A stretch of 64,000 bases of DNA from assembly GCF_024362385.1 (NCBI RefSeq), contig NZ_CP101466.1, positions 2,294,001 to 2,358,000 on the forward strand, given 5' to 3'. How positions within the stretch are numbered: the first letter of the stretch is position 1; every line of letters begins with the position of its first letter. A program made the position numbers and the translations under genes. This document shows, piece after piece, positions 48,012 to 56,954 of this stretch. The DNA comes from Arthrobacter sp. DNA4. GTDB lineage: Bacteria; Actinomycetota; Actinomycetes; Actinomycetales; Micrococcaceae. Under the pieces are notes generated by a model. The model was not told the DNA's origin. It ran no database searches and was given only the letters and a program-made list of their open reading frames with translations.

Positions 48012-48905
48012 TTAGACCCCGGCGATGTGGCGGACGGCGTCCAGGTACGGCATGTTCAGGGCGGCGTCGGCCACGGCGCGGACGGCGGGCTTGGCGTTGA
48101 AGGCCACCCCGATCCCGGCGGCGCCGAGCATGTCCAGGTCGTTGGCGCCGTCGCCCACGGCAATGGTGTGCTCGAGCGCGATGCCTTCGGCAGCAGCCCA
48201 CTCCCGCAGGTACTTTTCCTTGGCTGCCCTGTCCACGACCGCGCCCAGCACCTTGCCGGTCAGCGCGCCGTCGACGATTTCCAGTTCGTTGGCCTGCCAG
48301 TAGTCCAGGCCCAGATCCCCGGCAATCGGCTCAAGGATCTGGTTGAAGCCGCCGGATACCACAGCCACCGTGTGGCCGGCGGCTTTGAAAGCGGCCACGA
48401 GCTGATCGGCACCTTCGCTGAGCTTCACTTCTTTGCGGACGGAATGGACGACGTCGGCGGGCAGCCCCGCGAGTACCGCCACCCGGGCGTGGAGGCTTTG
48501 GGCAAAGTCGAGTTCGCCGCGCATGGCAGCTTCCGTTACGGCCGCCACTTCCTCGCGCTTGCCGGCGTAGGCGGCCAGGAGTTCGATGACCTCCTGCTGG
48601 ATGAGGGTGGAGTCCACATCCATGATCAGCAGCTTTCGGGCCGCAGAGCGGAGCCCGGAGGGCACCAGGGCCGTGTCAAAACCATCGGTTGCGGCATCCG
48701 CCACAGCCCGGCGGAGGGCGGCCAGGCCGGTCGCGGTGGCGTCGGGAAGGGCCAGGTCAAGAACCTGGACCCCATACCGGCTGTCACCGGCGGAGGATTC
48801 GGACAGCAGCTCTGCGCCGTGTGAGGCGAGGACGGAACGCAGCTGCTCCAGCCCGGCGGGGGTCATATTCAGGCCATAGCTGACCGCAGTCACGTTCGAA
48901 GTCAT
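48012..48905 (-). CDS. serB: Phosphoserine phosphatase
   Basis: SerB, 297 residues. The HAD motif I is LLIMDVDSTLIQQE, motif II the VVSGG of VAVVSGGFNQIL, motif III/IV AVGDGANDLDML. An N-terminal regulatory-like region of about 85 residues precedes the catalytic domain. It makes serine from phosphoserine. It is a single gene on the minus strand, divergent from the ABC ATPase gene. Confidence 0.94.
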   Translation of the reverse strand: MTSNVTAVSYGLNMTPAGLEQLRSVLASHGAELLSESSAGDSRYGVQVLDLALPDATATGLAALRRAVADAATDGFDTALVPSGLRSAARKLLIMDVDSTLIQQEVIELLAAYAGKREEVAAVTEAAMRGELDFAQSLHARVAVLAGLPADVVHSVRKEVKLSEGADQLVAAFKAAGHTVAVVSGGFNQILEPIAGDLGLDYWQANELEIVDGALTGKVLGAVVDRAAKEKYLREWAAAEGIALEHTIAVGDGANDLDMLGAAGIGVAFNAKPAVRAVADAALNMPYLDAVRHIAGV

Positions 48906-49016
48906 GCCTGCAATCTTAGTCAGCGCGGGTTGGGTGTCCTGAATTCGTTGCGGACGGCCGCGGCCGAACCCTTAGGGAGCCTTCACACCGGTTATCAGTC
49001 ATCTTCTGTTTTGTCC

Positions 49017-49022
49017 TAGTGT
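49017..49022 (+). promoter_or_regulatory. Possible -10 box for a leaderless ABC ATPase transcript
   Basis: TAGTGT fits the TANNNT pattern of actinobacterial -10 boxes and ends eight bases before the ATG at 49031, with no ribosome site in between. That spacing would start transcription at or next to the ATG. No good -35 box is present (TTATCA at 48992 is 19 bases away). Confidence 0.3.
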
Positions 49023-49030
49023 CTACTCCT

Positions 49031-49816
49031 ATGAGTGATGTTCTGGAACTGGACTCCGTCAGCGTTGTCCGTGGTAAGAAGACCCTGCTGGACAAGGTTG
49101 ACTGGCAGGTCAACGAGGGCGAACGCTGGGTCATCCTGGGACCCAACGGGGCCGGCAAAACCACCCTTCTCCAGATCGCGGCCGCGCGCCTCCACCCCAG
49201 CAGCGGCACCGCCGGCATCCTCGATGAAGTCCTGGGCCGTGTTGACGTCTTCGAACTCCGGCCCCGCATCGGCCTTTCCTCGGCAGCCCTTGCCACCCAG
49301 ATTCCGGAGCACGAGAACGTCCTCAACGTGGTGGTCACGGCCGCCTACGGCGTCACGGGCCGTTGGCGGGAGGGCTACGAGCGCGATGACGAACGGCGCG
49401 CCTTCCGGCTCCTGAACGACTGGGGTATGGGCCCGCTGCTGAACAGGACGTTCGCAACTCTTTCCGAGGGCGAGCGCAAGCGTGTCCAGATCGCCCGCGC
49501 CCTCATGACGGACCCCGAACTGCTGCTCCTGGATGAGCCGGGTGCGGGCCTGGACCTGGGCGGCCGCGAGGAACTGGTCCACAAGCTGGGCGAGCTGGCC
49601 CGGGACGAGTCGGCTCCGGCCATGGTCCTGGTCACGCACCACCTTGAAGAAGTCCCGCCCGGCTTCACCCACGCCATGCTGCTGCGCGACGGCGGCGTGG
49701 TGGCCGCCGGCCCCATCACCGACGTCCTGACCGAAGAGCACCTGAGCACCACCTTCGGGCTTCCTTTGGATGTCTCCGAGAACGCGGGACGCTACACCGC
49801 CACAGCACGCCGCTAG
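49031..49816 (+). CDS. ABC transporter-type ATPase (single soluble domain)
   Basis: A 261-residue ATPase with Walker A GPNGAGKTT, signature LSEGERKRVQIARA, Walker B LLLLDEPGAGLDLGG and the switch His in VTHHLEEVPPG. No permease gene adjoins; the neighbour is a TSUP permease of another superfamily. Such orphan ATPases near serB are typical of actinobacteria (molybdate/ModF-like). Function unknown. A GTG at 49019 would add four residues. It precedes the TSUP gene by 20 bases, so the two may be co-transcribed. Confidence 0.88.
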   Translation: MSDVLELDSVSVVRGKKTLLDKVDWQVNEGERWVILGPNGAGKTTLLQIAAARLHPSSGTAGILDEVLGRVDVFELRPRIGLSSAALATQIPEHENVLNVVVTAAYGVTGRWREGYERDDERRAFRLLNDWGMGPLLNRTFATLSEGERKRVQIARALMTDPELLLLDEPGAGLDLGGREELVHKLGELARDESAPAMVLVTHHLEEVPPGFTHAMLLRDGGVVAAGPITDVLTEEHLSTTFGLPLDVSENAGRYTATARR

Positions 49817-49836
49817 ACGGGGCCTGCGCTACTACC

Positions 49837-50622
49837 TTGGAACTCTTCAGCAGCATCATTGTGTTCATCGCCGGCCTGTGGGCCGGCACCATCAACGCGG
49901 TGGTGGGCTCCGGCACGCTTGTGACCTTTCCGGTGCTCATCGCCCTGGGCGTGGCACCCGTCACCGCCTCCATGAGCAATGCCATGGGCCTGGTCTTCGG
50001 AACGGGCGCCGGGGCCTTCGGATACCGCCGCGAGCTGGCCGGCCGGGGACGGCAGGTGCTGCGTCTTCTTCCCGCTTCGGTCCTGGGCGGCGTCACCGGC
50101 GCCTGGCTCCTGCTGCACCTGCCGGAGAAGGTCTTCCACTACGTCGCCCCTGTCCTCCTGGTCCTGGCCCTGCTGATGGTGGTGTTCCAGCCCCGGCTCC
50201 AGGACTGGGTGCGCAACCGCGAGGCCAACCCCGAACACGCAGTCCGGGACAAACGCCACGGCGTCCTCCTGGTGGTCCTGGTCTACCTGGCCGGCGTGTA
50301 CGGCGGCTACTTTGTGGCGGCGCAGGGAATCCTGCTGGTCGGCATCCTGGGCATATTCCTCACGGGCACCATCCAGAACGCCAACGCCATGAAGAACATC
50401 CTGGTCCTCGGCGTGAACATGGTGGCCGCCATCTCCTACCTGCTGTTCGCCTTCGACCGGATCAACTGGCTGGTGGTGCTGCTGATCGCCATCAGCTCCA
50501 CCATCGGCGGCCTTATGGGTTCGAAGGTAGGGCGGAAACTCTCGCCGCGCGTCCTGCGCGCCGTGATCTTCAGCCTGGGCATCGTGGCCCTCGGCGTGAT
50601 GATCGCCAACCTGCTGAAATAA
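49837..50622 (+). CDS. TSUP-family (TauE/SafE) membrane permease
   Basis: A 261-residue protein of the sulfite exporter TauE/SafE family, with eight predicted helices in two repeats. The family motif near the start is LWAGTINAVVGSGTLVTFPVL, repeated in GVYGGYFVAAQGILLVGI. Substrate unknown; relatives move sulfonates, sulfite or organic anions. The start is a TTG at 49837, as no ATG or GTG fits. It is 20 bases after the ABC ATPase and seven bases before the methyltransferase gene. Confidence 0.88.
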   Translation: MELFSSIIVFIAGLWAGTINAVVGSGTLVTFPVLIALGVAPVTASMSNAMGLVFGTGAGAFGYRRELAGRGRQVLRLLPASVLGGVTGAWLLLHLPEKVFHYVAPVLLVLALLMVVFQPRLQDWVRNREANPEHAVRDKRHGVLLVVLVYLAGVYGGYFVAAQGILLVGILGIFLTGTIQNANAMKNILVLGVNMVAAISYLLFAFDRINWLVVLLIAISSTIGGLMGSKVGRKLSPRVLRAVIFSLGIVALGVMIANLLK

Positions 50623-50629
50623 TCACCCG

Positions 50630-51439
50630 GTGACCTTCCACTACCTCGAATCCGCCGATGACCCGCGCGTCAGCGACTACACCACGCTGACCGACGTGCA
50701 CCTGCGCAAGCTCCGTGAACCCGCCGAGGGGATGTACATCGCCGAGTCCTCGCGGGTCCTGCGCCGGGCCCTTGCAGCAGGGCACCAGCCCCGGTCATTC
50801 TTCCTCGCCGAGAAGTGGATGGCGGACCTCGACGACGTCTTCCAGGCGTACCCGGACGTTCCGGCGTTCATCGGTTCGGCTGCCCTGCTGGAGGAAATCA
50901 CCGGCTTCCACCTGCACCGCGGCGCCATGGCGGCCATGCAGCGCCCGGCTCCGGTGCCGCTGCCCGACCTCCTCGCCGGGGCGCGCCGCGTGGCTGTGCT
51001 GGAAGACATCGTGGACCACACCAACGTGGGAGCCATTTTCCGCTCCGCGGCGGCGCTGGACATCGACGCCGTGCTGGTCTCGCCACGCTGTGGCGACCCG
51101 CTGTACCGCCGCAGCGTGCGCGTCAGCATGGGCACCGTGTTCCAGGTTCCCTGGGCACGTCTGCAGGACTGGCCCGGGGACCTCCGGGTGCTCAAGGACC
51201 ACGGCTTCACCGTCGCGGCCCTGGAACTGACACCGGATGCAGAGGATGTCGACGCCGTTGCCTCCCGCAACGTGGACAAACTCGCCCTGGTGCTTGGCAC
51301 CGAAGGTGCCGGCATGAGTCCGGAGACGCTCGCCGCCGTCGACCTCGCCGTCAAAATCCCCATGCGCAACGGGGTGGATTCACTGAACGTGGCCGCTGCC
51401 TCGGCCGTCGCCTTCTGGGAGTTGCGCGCCCGGGACTGA
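50630..51439 (+). CDS. SPOUT-class (TrmH/SpoU) RNA 2'-O-methyltransferase
   Basis: A 269-residue SPOUT methyltransferase. The N-terminal part carries VHLRKLREPAEGMYIAESSRV, an RNA-binding substrate domain of about 95 residues. The C-terminal catalytic domain has the three SpoU motifs: VLEDIVDHTNVGAIFRSAAAL, LALVLGTEGAGMS, and VKIPMRNGVDSLNVAAASAV with the trefoil-knot SAM site. It methylates rRNA or tRNA; the target cannot be read from the sequence. GTG start, close after the TSUP gene. Confidence 0.9.
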   Translation: MTFHYLESADDPRVSDYTTLTDVHLRKLREPAEGMYIAESSRVLRRALAAGHQPRSFFLAEKWMADLDDVFQAYPDVPAFIGSAALLEEITGFHLHRGAMAAMQRPAPVPLPDLLAGARRVAVLEDIVDHTNVGAIFRSAAALDIDAVLVSPRCGDPLYRRSVRVSMGTVFQVPWARLQDWPGDLRVLKDHGFTVAALELTPDAEDVDAVASRNVDKLALVLGTEGAGMSPETLAAVDLAVKIPMRNGVDSLNVAAASAVAFWELRARD

Positions 51440-51474
51440 CCTGCGGCGCCACCACCTGCCGCCAGCGGTGCTGG

Positions 51475-51504
51475 TTCGTCAGCCCCGTACGGATCGGCTA
51501 TGAT
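51475..51504 (+). promoter_or_regulatory. Candidate rpmE2 promoter
   Basis: TATGAT at 51499-51504 is a good -10 box, with TTCGTC (weak -35) 18 bases upstream. It lies 110 bases before the L31 start codon, leaving a leader with room for regulation. No zinc-regulator palindrome was recognised. Confidence 0.35.
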
Positions 51505-51614
51505 TGATAGCTGGTTGTCCTGCTTTTTCGGCTTCGGCTGATGCGACAGACCGCAGCCATCCCATTCATACCTGGCAGCTGGCAAAATCCAGTTGCGCGA
51601 ACAAAGGTCCCATT

Positions 51615-51872
51615 ATGAAGTCTGATACCCACCCGAAGTACGAAGCTGTTGTCTTCAACGACCTGGCCTCCGGCACCAAGTTCCTGACCCGCTCCACCGT
51701 GTCTTCCTCGAAGACCATCGAGTGGGAAGACGGCAACACCTACCCGGTCATCGACGTCGAAATCTCTTCCGAGTCCCACCCGTTCTACACGGGCAAGCAG
51801 CGCATCATGGACTCTGCAGGCCGCGTCGAGCGCTTCAACGCTCGCTTCAAGGGCTTCGGCGGCAAGAAGTAA
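51615..51872 (+). CDS. rpmE2: Ribosomal protein bL31, type B (zinc-free)
   Basis: An 85-residue type B L31. The start [20 protein letters not shown] (20 residues) lacks the Cys-x-x-Cys zinc pair of type A, so it is the zinc-independent form. In many bacteria such paralogues replace zinc L31 when zinc is scarce, and are repressed by Zur. AAAGG lies seven bases before the ATG. A strong terminator follows. Confidence 0.95.
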   Translation: MKSDTHPKYEAVVFNDLASGTKFLTRSTVSSSKTIEWEDGNTYPVIDVEISSESHPFYTGKQRIMDSAGRVERFNARFKGFGGKK

Positions 51873-51895
51873 TTCCTTCGCCAAGCTTGTTTGCA

Positions 51896-51927
51896 GAAGG
51901 CCCGCACCGGAAACGGTGCGGGCCTTC
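51896..51927 (+). terminator. Terminator after rpmE2
   Basis: A perfect 14-bp stem (GAAGGCCCGCACCG at 51896-51909 with 51914-51927) and a stable GAAA loop, 23 bases after the L31 stop. Confidence 0.82.
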
Positions 51928-51969
51928 CGCGTTAACCGCGCACCGGTTTTCTGGGGCAGGATGGGAAGC

Positions 51970-53067
51970 ATGAGCGAGTCCGGATTTCCTGCCAGCAATG
52001 CCGACAGCAACCAGCGCCTGCACGGGGAGTACAAGGTTCCCGGCGGCAAGCTGGTGGTGGTGGACCTGGCCGTGGTGGACGGCGCACTGGCGGACGTCTC
52101 CGTCAGTGGGGACTTCTTCCTGGAGCCGGACGAGGCCCTGGAGGACATCAACCGGGCGCTGACCGGGCTTCCGGAAACCACACCTGCCGCAGACCTCGCC
52201 GCCGCCGTCACAGCCGCCCTGCCGCCCGGAGCCGTGCTATTCGGCTTCTCCGCGGACGCCGTTGCCGTGACGGTCCGGCGTGCCCTGGCCAAGGCGACCT
52301 CCTGGGGAGACCACCAGTGGAACGTCATCGCGCCCACCGTGCTTCCCACGGAAATCAACGTTGCCCTTGACGAGGTGCTCACCGAGGCCGTGGGTGCGGG
52401 GGCGCGCACGCCCACCCTGCGGTTCTGGGACTGGCAGGAACCGTCGGTGGTCATCGGCAGCTTCCAGTCCGTGCAGAATGAGGTGGATCCCGAGGGCGTG
52501 GCCAGGCACGGCATCAATGTGGTCCGCCGGATCAGCGGCGGGGGAGCGATGTTCATGGAGGCCGGCAACTGCATCACCTACTCGCTCTACCTGCCCCAGA
52601 CCCTGGTGGACGGACTGAGCTTCGCGGACTCCTACCCGTTCCTTGACGCCTGGGTCATGGCCGCGCTGGAAAAACTCGGCATCAATGCCTTCTACATCCC
52701 GTTGAACGACATCGCCACGGACCAGGGGAAGATCGGCGGCGCCGCGCAGAAGCGCCTTGCCAACGGCGGCATGCTGCACCACGTCACCATGAGCTACGAC
52801 ATCGACGCCGACAAGATGGTCGAGGTCCTCCGGATCGGCAAGGAGAAGCTGTCCGACAAGGGCACCCGCAGCGCCAAGAAGCGGGTGGATCCGCTCCGCC
52901 GCCAGACCGGCCTGGCCCGCCCGGCTATCATCGAGGCAATGATCGAGGTCTTCAGCGAGCGTTACGGGGCCACACCATCAACGCTCGCGGGACACGAGCT
53001 GGCAGCTGCCGAGGACCGGGTGGCCGCCAAGTTCGGCACCCCGGAATGGCTCCACCGCGTCCCCTAG
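51970..53067 (+). CDS. Lipoate-protein ligase family protein (LplA-like)
   Basis: A 365-residue biotin/lipoate A/B ligase-family protein. The first 90 residues (RLHGEYKVPGGKLVVVDLAV) resemble the accessory domain that is C-terminal in E. coli LplA. The catalytic domain has the RRISGGGAMFMEAGNCITYS motif (first part) and the lysine in DQGKIGGAAQKR, then HHVTMSYDID. It probably attaches lipoate, or octanoate, to E2 or GcvH proteins. An ATG at 51970 was chosen with AGGA eight bases before; another lies at 51961. It converges on pepN across a palindromic repeat. Confidence 0.85.
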   Translation: MSESGFPASNADSNQRLHGEYKVPGGKLVVVDLAVVDGALADVSVSGDFFLEPDEALEDINRALTGLPETTPAADLAAAVTAALPPGAVLFGFSADAVAVTVRRALAKATSWGDHQWNVIAPTVLPTEINVALDEVLTEAVGAGARTPTLRFWDWQEPSVVIGSFQSVQNEVDPEGVARHGINVVRRISGGGAMFMEAGNCITYSLYLPQTLVDGLSFADSYPFLDAWVMAALEKLGINAFYIPLNDIATDQGKIGGAAQKRLANGGMLHHVTMSYDIDADKMVEVLRIGKEKLSDKGTRSAKKRVDPLRRQTGLARPAIIEAMIEVFSERYGATPSTLAGHELAAAEDRVAAKFGTPEWLHRVP

Positions 53068-53072
53068 ACCCA

Positions 53073-53130
53073 TCGATTGCTGAGTAGCTGCCGTTTTGGG
53101 GCCCCAAACCGGCAGTTACGGAGCAATCGA
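53073..53130. repeat. 58-bp imperfect palindromic repeat, copy 2 (inverted)
   Basis: Read on the minus strand this begins TCGATTGCTCCGTAAC exactly as copy 1 at 30371-30428, has the same 58-base length, and shares about 48 of 58 positions. Its core GTTTGGGG/CCCCAAAA pairs. It starts six bases after the lplA stop. Its right 15 bases lie inside pepN and supply that gene's last codons and TAA stop. Confidence 0.85.
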
Positions 53131-55794
53131 TGGCCGGTGGGGAACGACGGCGGCCTGTGCCGTGAGTGCGCGCAGCAGGTGGCTGCGCTGCTCCACGATG
53201 ATCCGGCGCAGTGCGTGCGGCGCGTCCGCGTTGGCGTCCAGCCAGGCATCCGTCCGCCGGACCACGGGGTGGTCCTTGGGCTCCATGCCGTCCGCGAGGT
53301 CCTGGGCTGCAGGATAGAGGCCCCGGACAATCCGGCTGGCGATCTCGATGCTCCGCGAGTCCCACGCAGCGCGCAGGCATGCGAAGTAGGGCTCCACGTA
53401 GGGTTCCAGCAGCGCCGGCGGCGCGGTGGTGAAGCCGCTGATGGTCGCGGTCAGAAGCTGGTTGGACAGCCCGGTCCCGTGGACGGCCGCATCCCAGGCG
53501 GCAGCCTTGACGTCGCGGTCGGGACGGGACGCCGTGGCTGTTGCGTGCCCTGCCCGGCCGGAGGCGGTGGTGTCGCGGGCCAGCTCGGCGTCGAGCTCGG
53601 CCGCGGAGGCCTGGCCATTGGCTGCCAAGGCATGCCAGAGGTGCCAGCGGAGCTCGGCGTCCACCGCCAGCCCCTCGACGGCGGACGTTCCATCCAGCAG
53701 GCCACGGAGCCGGGGGAGCAGGGCACCGTCCTGCCTGCTGAGCGTGCCGAGGGTGCGGGCCCAGGCGAGCTGCTGGTCCGAGCACGGGGCGGCCTGGTCC
53801 AGTTCGGCGGCGGCTGCCGCCAGGAAGGACGCGCGCACCCTGCCGCGGGTGGCGGCGGGCGTATAGCGTTCGACGGCGGTCGCGGCGTTGTCGAGGACGT
53901 TCAGGAGTACGCCGATGCCCGTCTCAGCCGCAGCGAAGGCTGTCACGGCGTCCACGTACATGGGTGCGGGGCTTTCGCCGTCCCGCGCCGAGTTCCACAG
54001 CGCCGTCCAGCACAGGGCCCGGGCCATGGGATCGGTGATGTGGTCCAGCGAGGCACGTACTGTGGCTTCTGACACCGGATCCAGCCGCACCTTGGCGTAG
54101 GTCAGGTCGTCATCGTTGACCAGCAGGAGCGCGGGCCGCGGCTGGCCGGCAAGCTGGGGGAGTTCAGTCCGGGCACCGGCCACGTCGGTTTCGATGGTTC
54201 CGGTCCGCACCAGGGCGCCGTCGGTGTCGAAGTCGTAGGAACCGACGCGGAGGCGGTGCGGACGCAGCTCTTCCCGTCCCGTGACCGGGTCCACCGCTTC
54301 CTGGACGATCGCCACCTGTCCCAGCACGCCGTCGTCGCCCGTTGCTGCTCTCTCCGAGGCGGGGTCCTTGGACGAACCGTCCACGGTGGAAATATCCAGG
54401 GACAGCATCGAGATGCCGGACGTCTGAAGCCACTGCCGGGCCCAGCCGGACAGGTCGCGGCCCGAGGCGGCATCCAGGGCCGCCAGGAGGTCGGCCAGCG
54501 ACGTGTTCCCGTAGGCGTGTTTCCGGAAGTACTCCCGGGACCCTGCGATGAACGAATCAAAACCCACGTACGCCACCAGCTGCTTGAGGACCGAGGCGCC
54601 CTTGGCGTAGGTGATGCCGTCGAAGTTCTGCTTGGCCGCTTCAAGGTCGGGGATGTCAGCCACGATGGGATGGGTGGTGGGGAGCTGGTCCTGCACGTAG
54701 GCCCAGGCCTTGCGTTTGTTGGCGAAGTTGACCCAGGCGGTCTCCCAGTTTGTTGCCCGGTCCACGCCAAGGGTTCCCATGTAATCGGCGAAGGACTCCT
54801 TCAGCCAGAGATCGTCCCACCACTGCATGGTCACCAGGTCGCCGAACCACATGTGCGCCATCTCGTGCATCAGGGTGTTGGCGCGCGCCTGGTACTGCGC
54901 GTCCGTGGCGCGGGAAGTGAACACATAGCTCTCGGTGAACGTCACCAGCCCCGGGTTCTCCATGGCGCCCAGGTTGTACTCGGGCACGAACGCCTGGTCG
55001 TATTTGCCCCACGGGTAGGGGTAGTCGAAAAGGCGGTTGAAGAAGTCCAGGCCCTTCTTCGTGAGGGCAAAGAGCTCTTCCGTGTCGAAGGAATCCGCCA
55101 TGGACGCCCGGCAGTAGAGGGCCAGCGGGACGTCCAGGCGCGTGCCGTCGCCGAGCGTTGCCTGCCACCGGTCCTCGGCGCTGAAGTAGGGCCCGGCCAG
55201 GATGCTGGTGATATAGGTGGACATCGGCAGGGTGGTGGCGAAGTCCCAGCAGGCAGTGGCTGGATCGCTGGTCAGCAGCGTGCGGTTCACCTCTGCGCCG
55301 TTCGAGGCCACCTTCCACTCCGCCGGAGCCATCACGTGGAAGGTGTAGGTTGCCTTCAGGTCGGGCTGTTCGAAGTTGGCGAAGACCCGGCGCGCGTCAG
55401 CCGGCTCGTACTGGGTGTACAGGTAGCACTGGCCGTCGGCGGGGTCCACGAACCGGTGCATGCCCTCGCCGGAGCGGCTGTACAGCGCCGTGCCGGTCAC
55501 GGTCACCTGGTTTTCGGCCCGCAGGTTCTCCAGCATGATCCGTGCGCCGTCCACCACGTCCCCAACAGGCAGGCTCCTGCCGTTGAGGATCACACTGTGG
55601 ACGCTGCCGCCGATGAAGTCCAGGAAGGTGCTGGAGCCGGGTTCTGCGGTGAAGGTGATGACGCTGCGGCTGGTGTAGCCGGGAACCGCCGGATCTGCTG
55701 CCTGCCGCACATCGAGCGAGACGTCGTAGCTGGTGGTGCTGATCAGGGCTGAACGTTCGGAGGCTTCGCTGCGCTGCAGATTCTCATGTGACAC
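53116..55794 (-). CDS. pepN: Aminopeptidase N (M1 family)
   Basis: An M1 zinc aminopeptidase of 892 residues. The GAMEN exopeptidase motif (NLGAMENPGLVTF) precedes the zinc site HEMAHMWFGDLVT (His310, His314) and Glu333 in LKESFADY. The C-terminal half forms the ERAP1-like helical domain, rich in Ala/Leu. It releases N-terminal amino acids from peptides in the cytosol. The last four residues and the stop codon lie in the 58-bp repeat, so the protein tail was set by the repeat. ATG start; divergent-overlap free at the 5' end. Confidence 0.95.
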   Translation of the reverse strand: MSHENLQRSEASERSALISTTSYDVSLDVRQAADPAVPGYTSRSVITFTAEPGSSTFLDFIGGSVHSVILNGRSLPVGDVVDGARIMLENLRAENQVTVTGTALYSRSGEGMHRFVDPADGQCYLYTQYEPADARRVFANFEQPDLKATYTFHVMAPAEWKVASNGAEVNRTLLTSDPATACWDFATTLPMSTYITSILAGPYFSAEDRWQATLGDGTRLDVPLALYCRASMADSFDTEELFALTKKGLDFFNRLFDYPYPWGKYDQAFVPEYNLGAMENPGLVTFTESYVFTSRATDAQYQARANTLMHEMAHMWFGDLVTMQWWDDLWLKESFADYMGTLGVDRATNWETAWVNFANKRKAWAYVQDQLPTTHPIVADIPDLEAAKQNFDGITYAKGASVLKQLVAYVGFDSFIAGSREYFRKHAYGNTSLADLLAALDAASGRDLSGWARQWLQTSGISMLSLDISTVDGSSKDPASERAATGDDGVLGQVAIVQEAVDPVTGREELRPHRLRVGSYDFDTDGALVRTGTIETDVAGARTELPQLAGQPRPALLLVNDDDLTYAKVRLDPVSEATVRASLDHITDPMARALCWTALWNSARDGESPAPMYVDAVTAFAAAETGIGVLLNVLDNAATAVERYTPAATRGRVRASFLAAAAAELDQAAPCSDQQLAWARTLGTLSRQDGALLPRLRGLLDGTSAVEGLAVDAELRWHLWHALAANGQASAAELDAELARDTTASGRAGHATATASRPDRDVKAAAWDAAVHGTGLSNQLLTATISGFTTAPPALLEPYVEPYFACLRAAWDSRSIEIASRIVRGLYPAAQDLADGMEPKDHPVVRRTDAWLDANADAPHALRRIIVEQRSHLLRALTAQAAVVPHRPSIAP

Positions 55795-55827
55795 CCGGCT
55801 ATCTAATCACGCGGCCGGTGCGTCCGC

Positions 55828-56886
55828 TCAGCCCGCGATCAGGAAGGCAGCCGCCAGGCCCAGCACGGCAATCAGAAGCCAGGATGCCACCGCCGCCAGG
55901 AGCGCCTGCCCTCCTGTATGGAGCAGCGTTCTGATCCTGACGGCCGAGCCCAGCCCGAACAGGGCCGCCCCCAGGAGGATGTCCTGCAGCGTGGCGCCGG
56001 TATCGAGCCAGGCCGGGGCCAGCCAGCCGGTGGAGCGGAGAGCCACCATGGCCACGAAGCCCAGCACGAACAGGGGCACCACCGGCGGCATTTTCGAGGT
56101 GGTGCCGTTGGCGGCGCCCAGGGCGCGCGCACCGTTCCTGTGGTGCGCGCCGGCCGCGGCAACAATGGGCGCCAGCAGCAGCACACGGGTGAGCTTGACG
56201 ACGACGGCGATCGCCAGGGCGGCGGTCCCGGCGATTTGCGCCGTGGCCACCACCTGGCCCACGTCGTGCACGGACGCGCCGGTCCAGGCACCGAACACCG
56301 TGGCCGTCAGGCCCAGGGGGTGTGCGAGGAGGGGCAGGACGCCGATGGCGAGCGTTCCGCAGAGCGTCACCAGGGCCACCGGCAGGACAGTTTCGGCGTG
56401 CCGGATGCGGCGGACGGCGGCCATGGCGCCGATGGCCGATGCGCCGCAAATGGAGAACCCGGTGGCCACCAGGAGCGAGGTTACCGGCGGGAGGCGGAAC
56501 AGCCGCGAGATTGCGTAGGTGCCGCCGAAACTGGCCGCGACGACACCCACGATCAGGACCAGGGCTTACCACCCGAGGTTGAGGACATCCATGACGCTGA
56601 CTTTCAGGCCCAGCAGCACGATCCCGCCGCGCATCAGATGCTTGCCCGCGAAGTCGAGCCCTGCACGGGCCCGGCCCCCGGTCCAGCTGCCGGCACCGGG
56701 CAGGTTGGCGGCCAGGACACCCAGGACCACAGCCATGGTCATCGCAGGCAATGCCGGCAGGATCCCGTGCACCAGGAAGGCAACTGCCACGGCGGCCGCC
56801 GCCGTCAACAGGCCTGGAACCAACCGCGCCAAAAGGACCCGGAACCTGCCGTGGCCCGGCACGGGGAGGCTTCTGCTGCTTGGCAC
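55828..56886 (-). pseudogene. YeiH-family (UPF0324) membrane protein gene with in-frame stop
   Basis: Two segments of one reading frame encode a 352-residue YeiH/UPF0324 transporter with about ten helices. The first (56886-56569) ends LKVSVMDVLNLGW, then a TAA stop at 56568-56566, then ALVLIVGVVAASFGGTYAISR and the rest of the family sequence through 55828. Both parts are in the same frame, so one nonsense codon rather than a frameshift breaks it; one base change from CAA, GAA or TCA would do. The second part has a GTG at 56550 but no ribosome site. Relatives are proposed sulfonate or anion exporters. It starts with GTG, divergent from the ATP-grasp gene. Confidence 0.85.
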
Positions 56887-56954
56887 TCACCTACTGTGCC
56901 TGAAGAGGCCAGTAAAGTACGAACCGGGCTGCCGGCGACAACACGCCAGAATGG

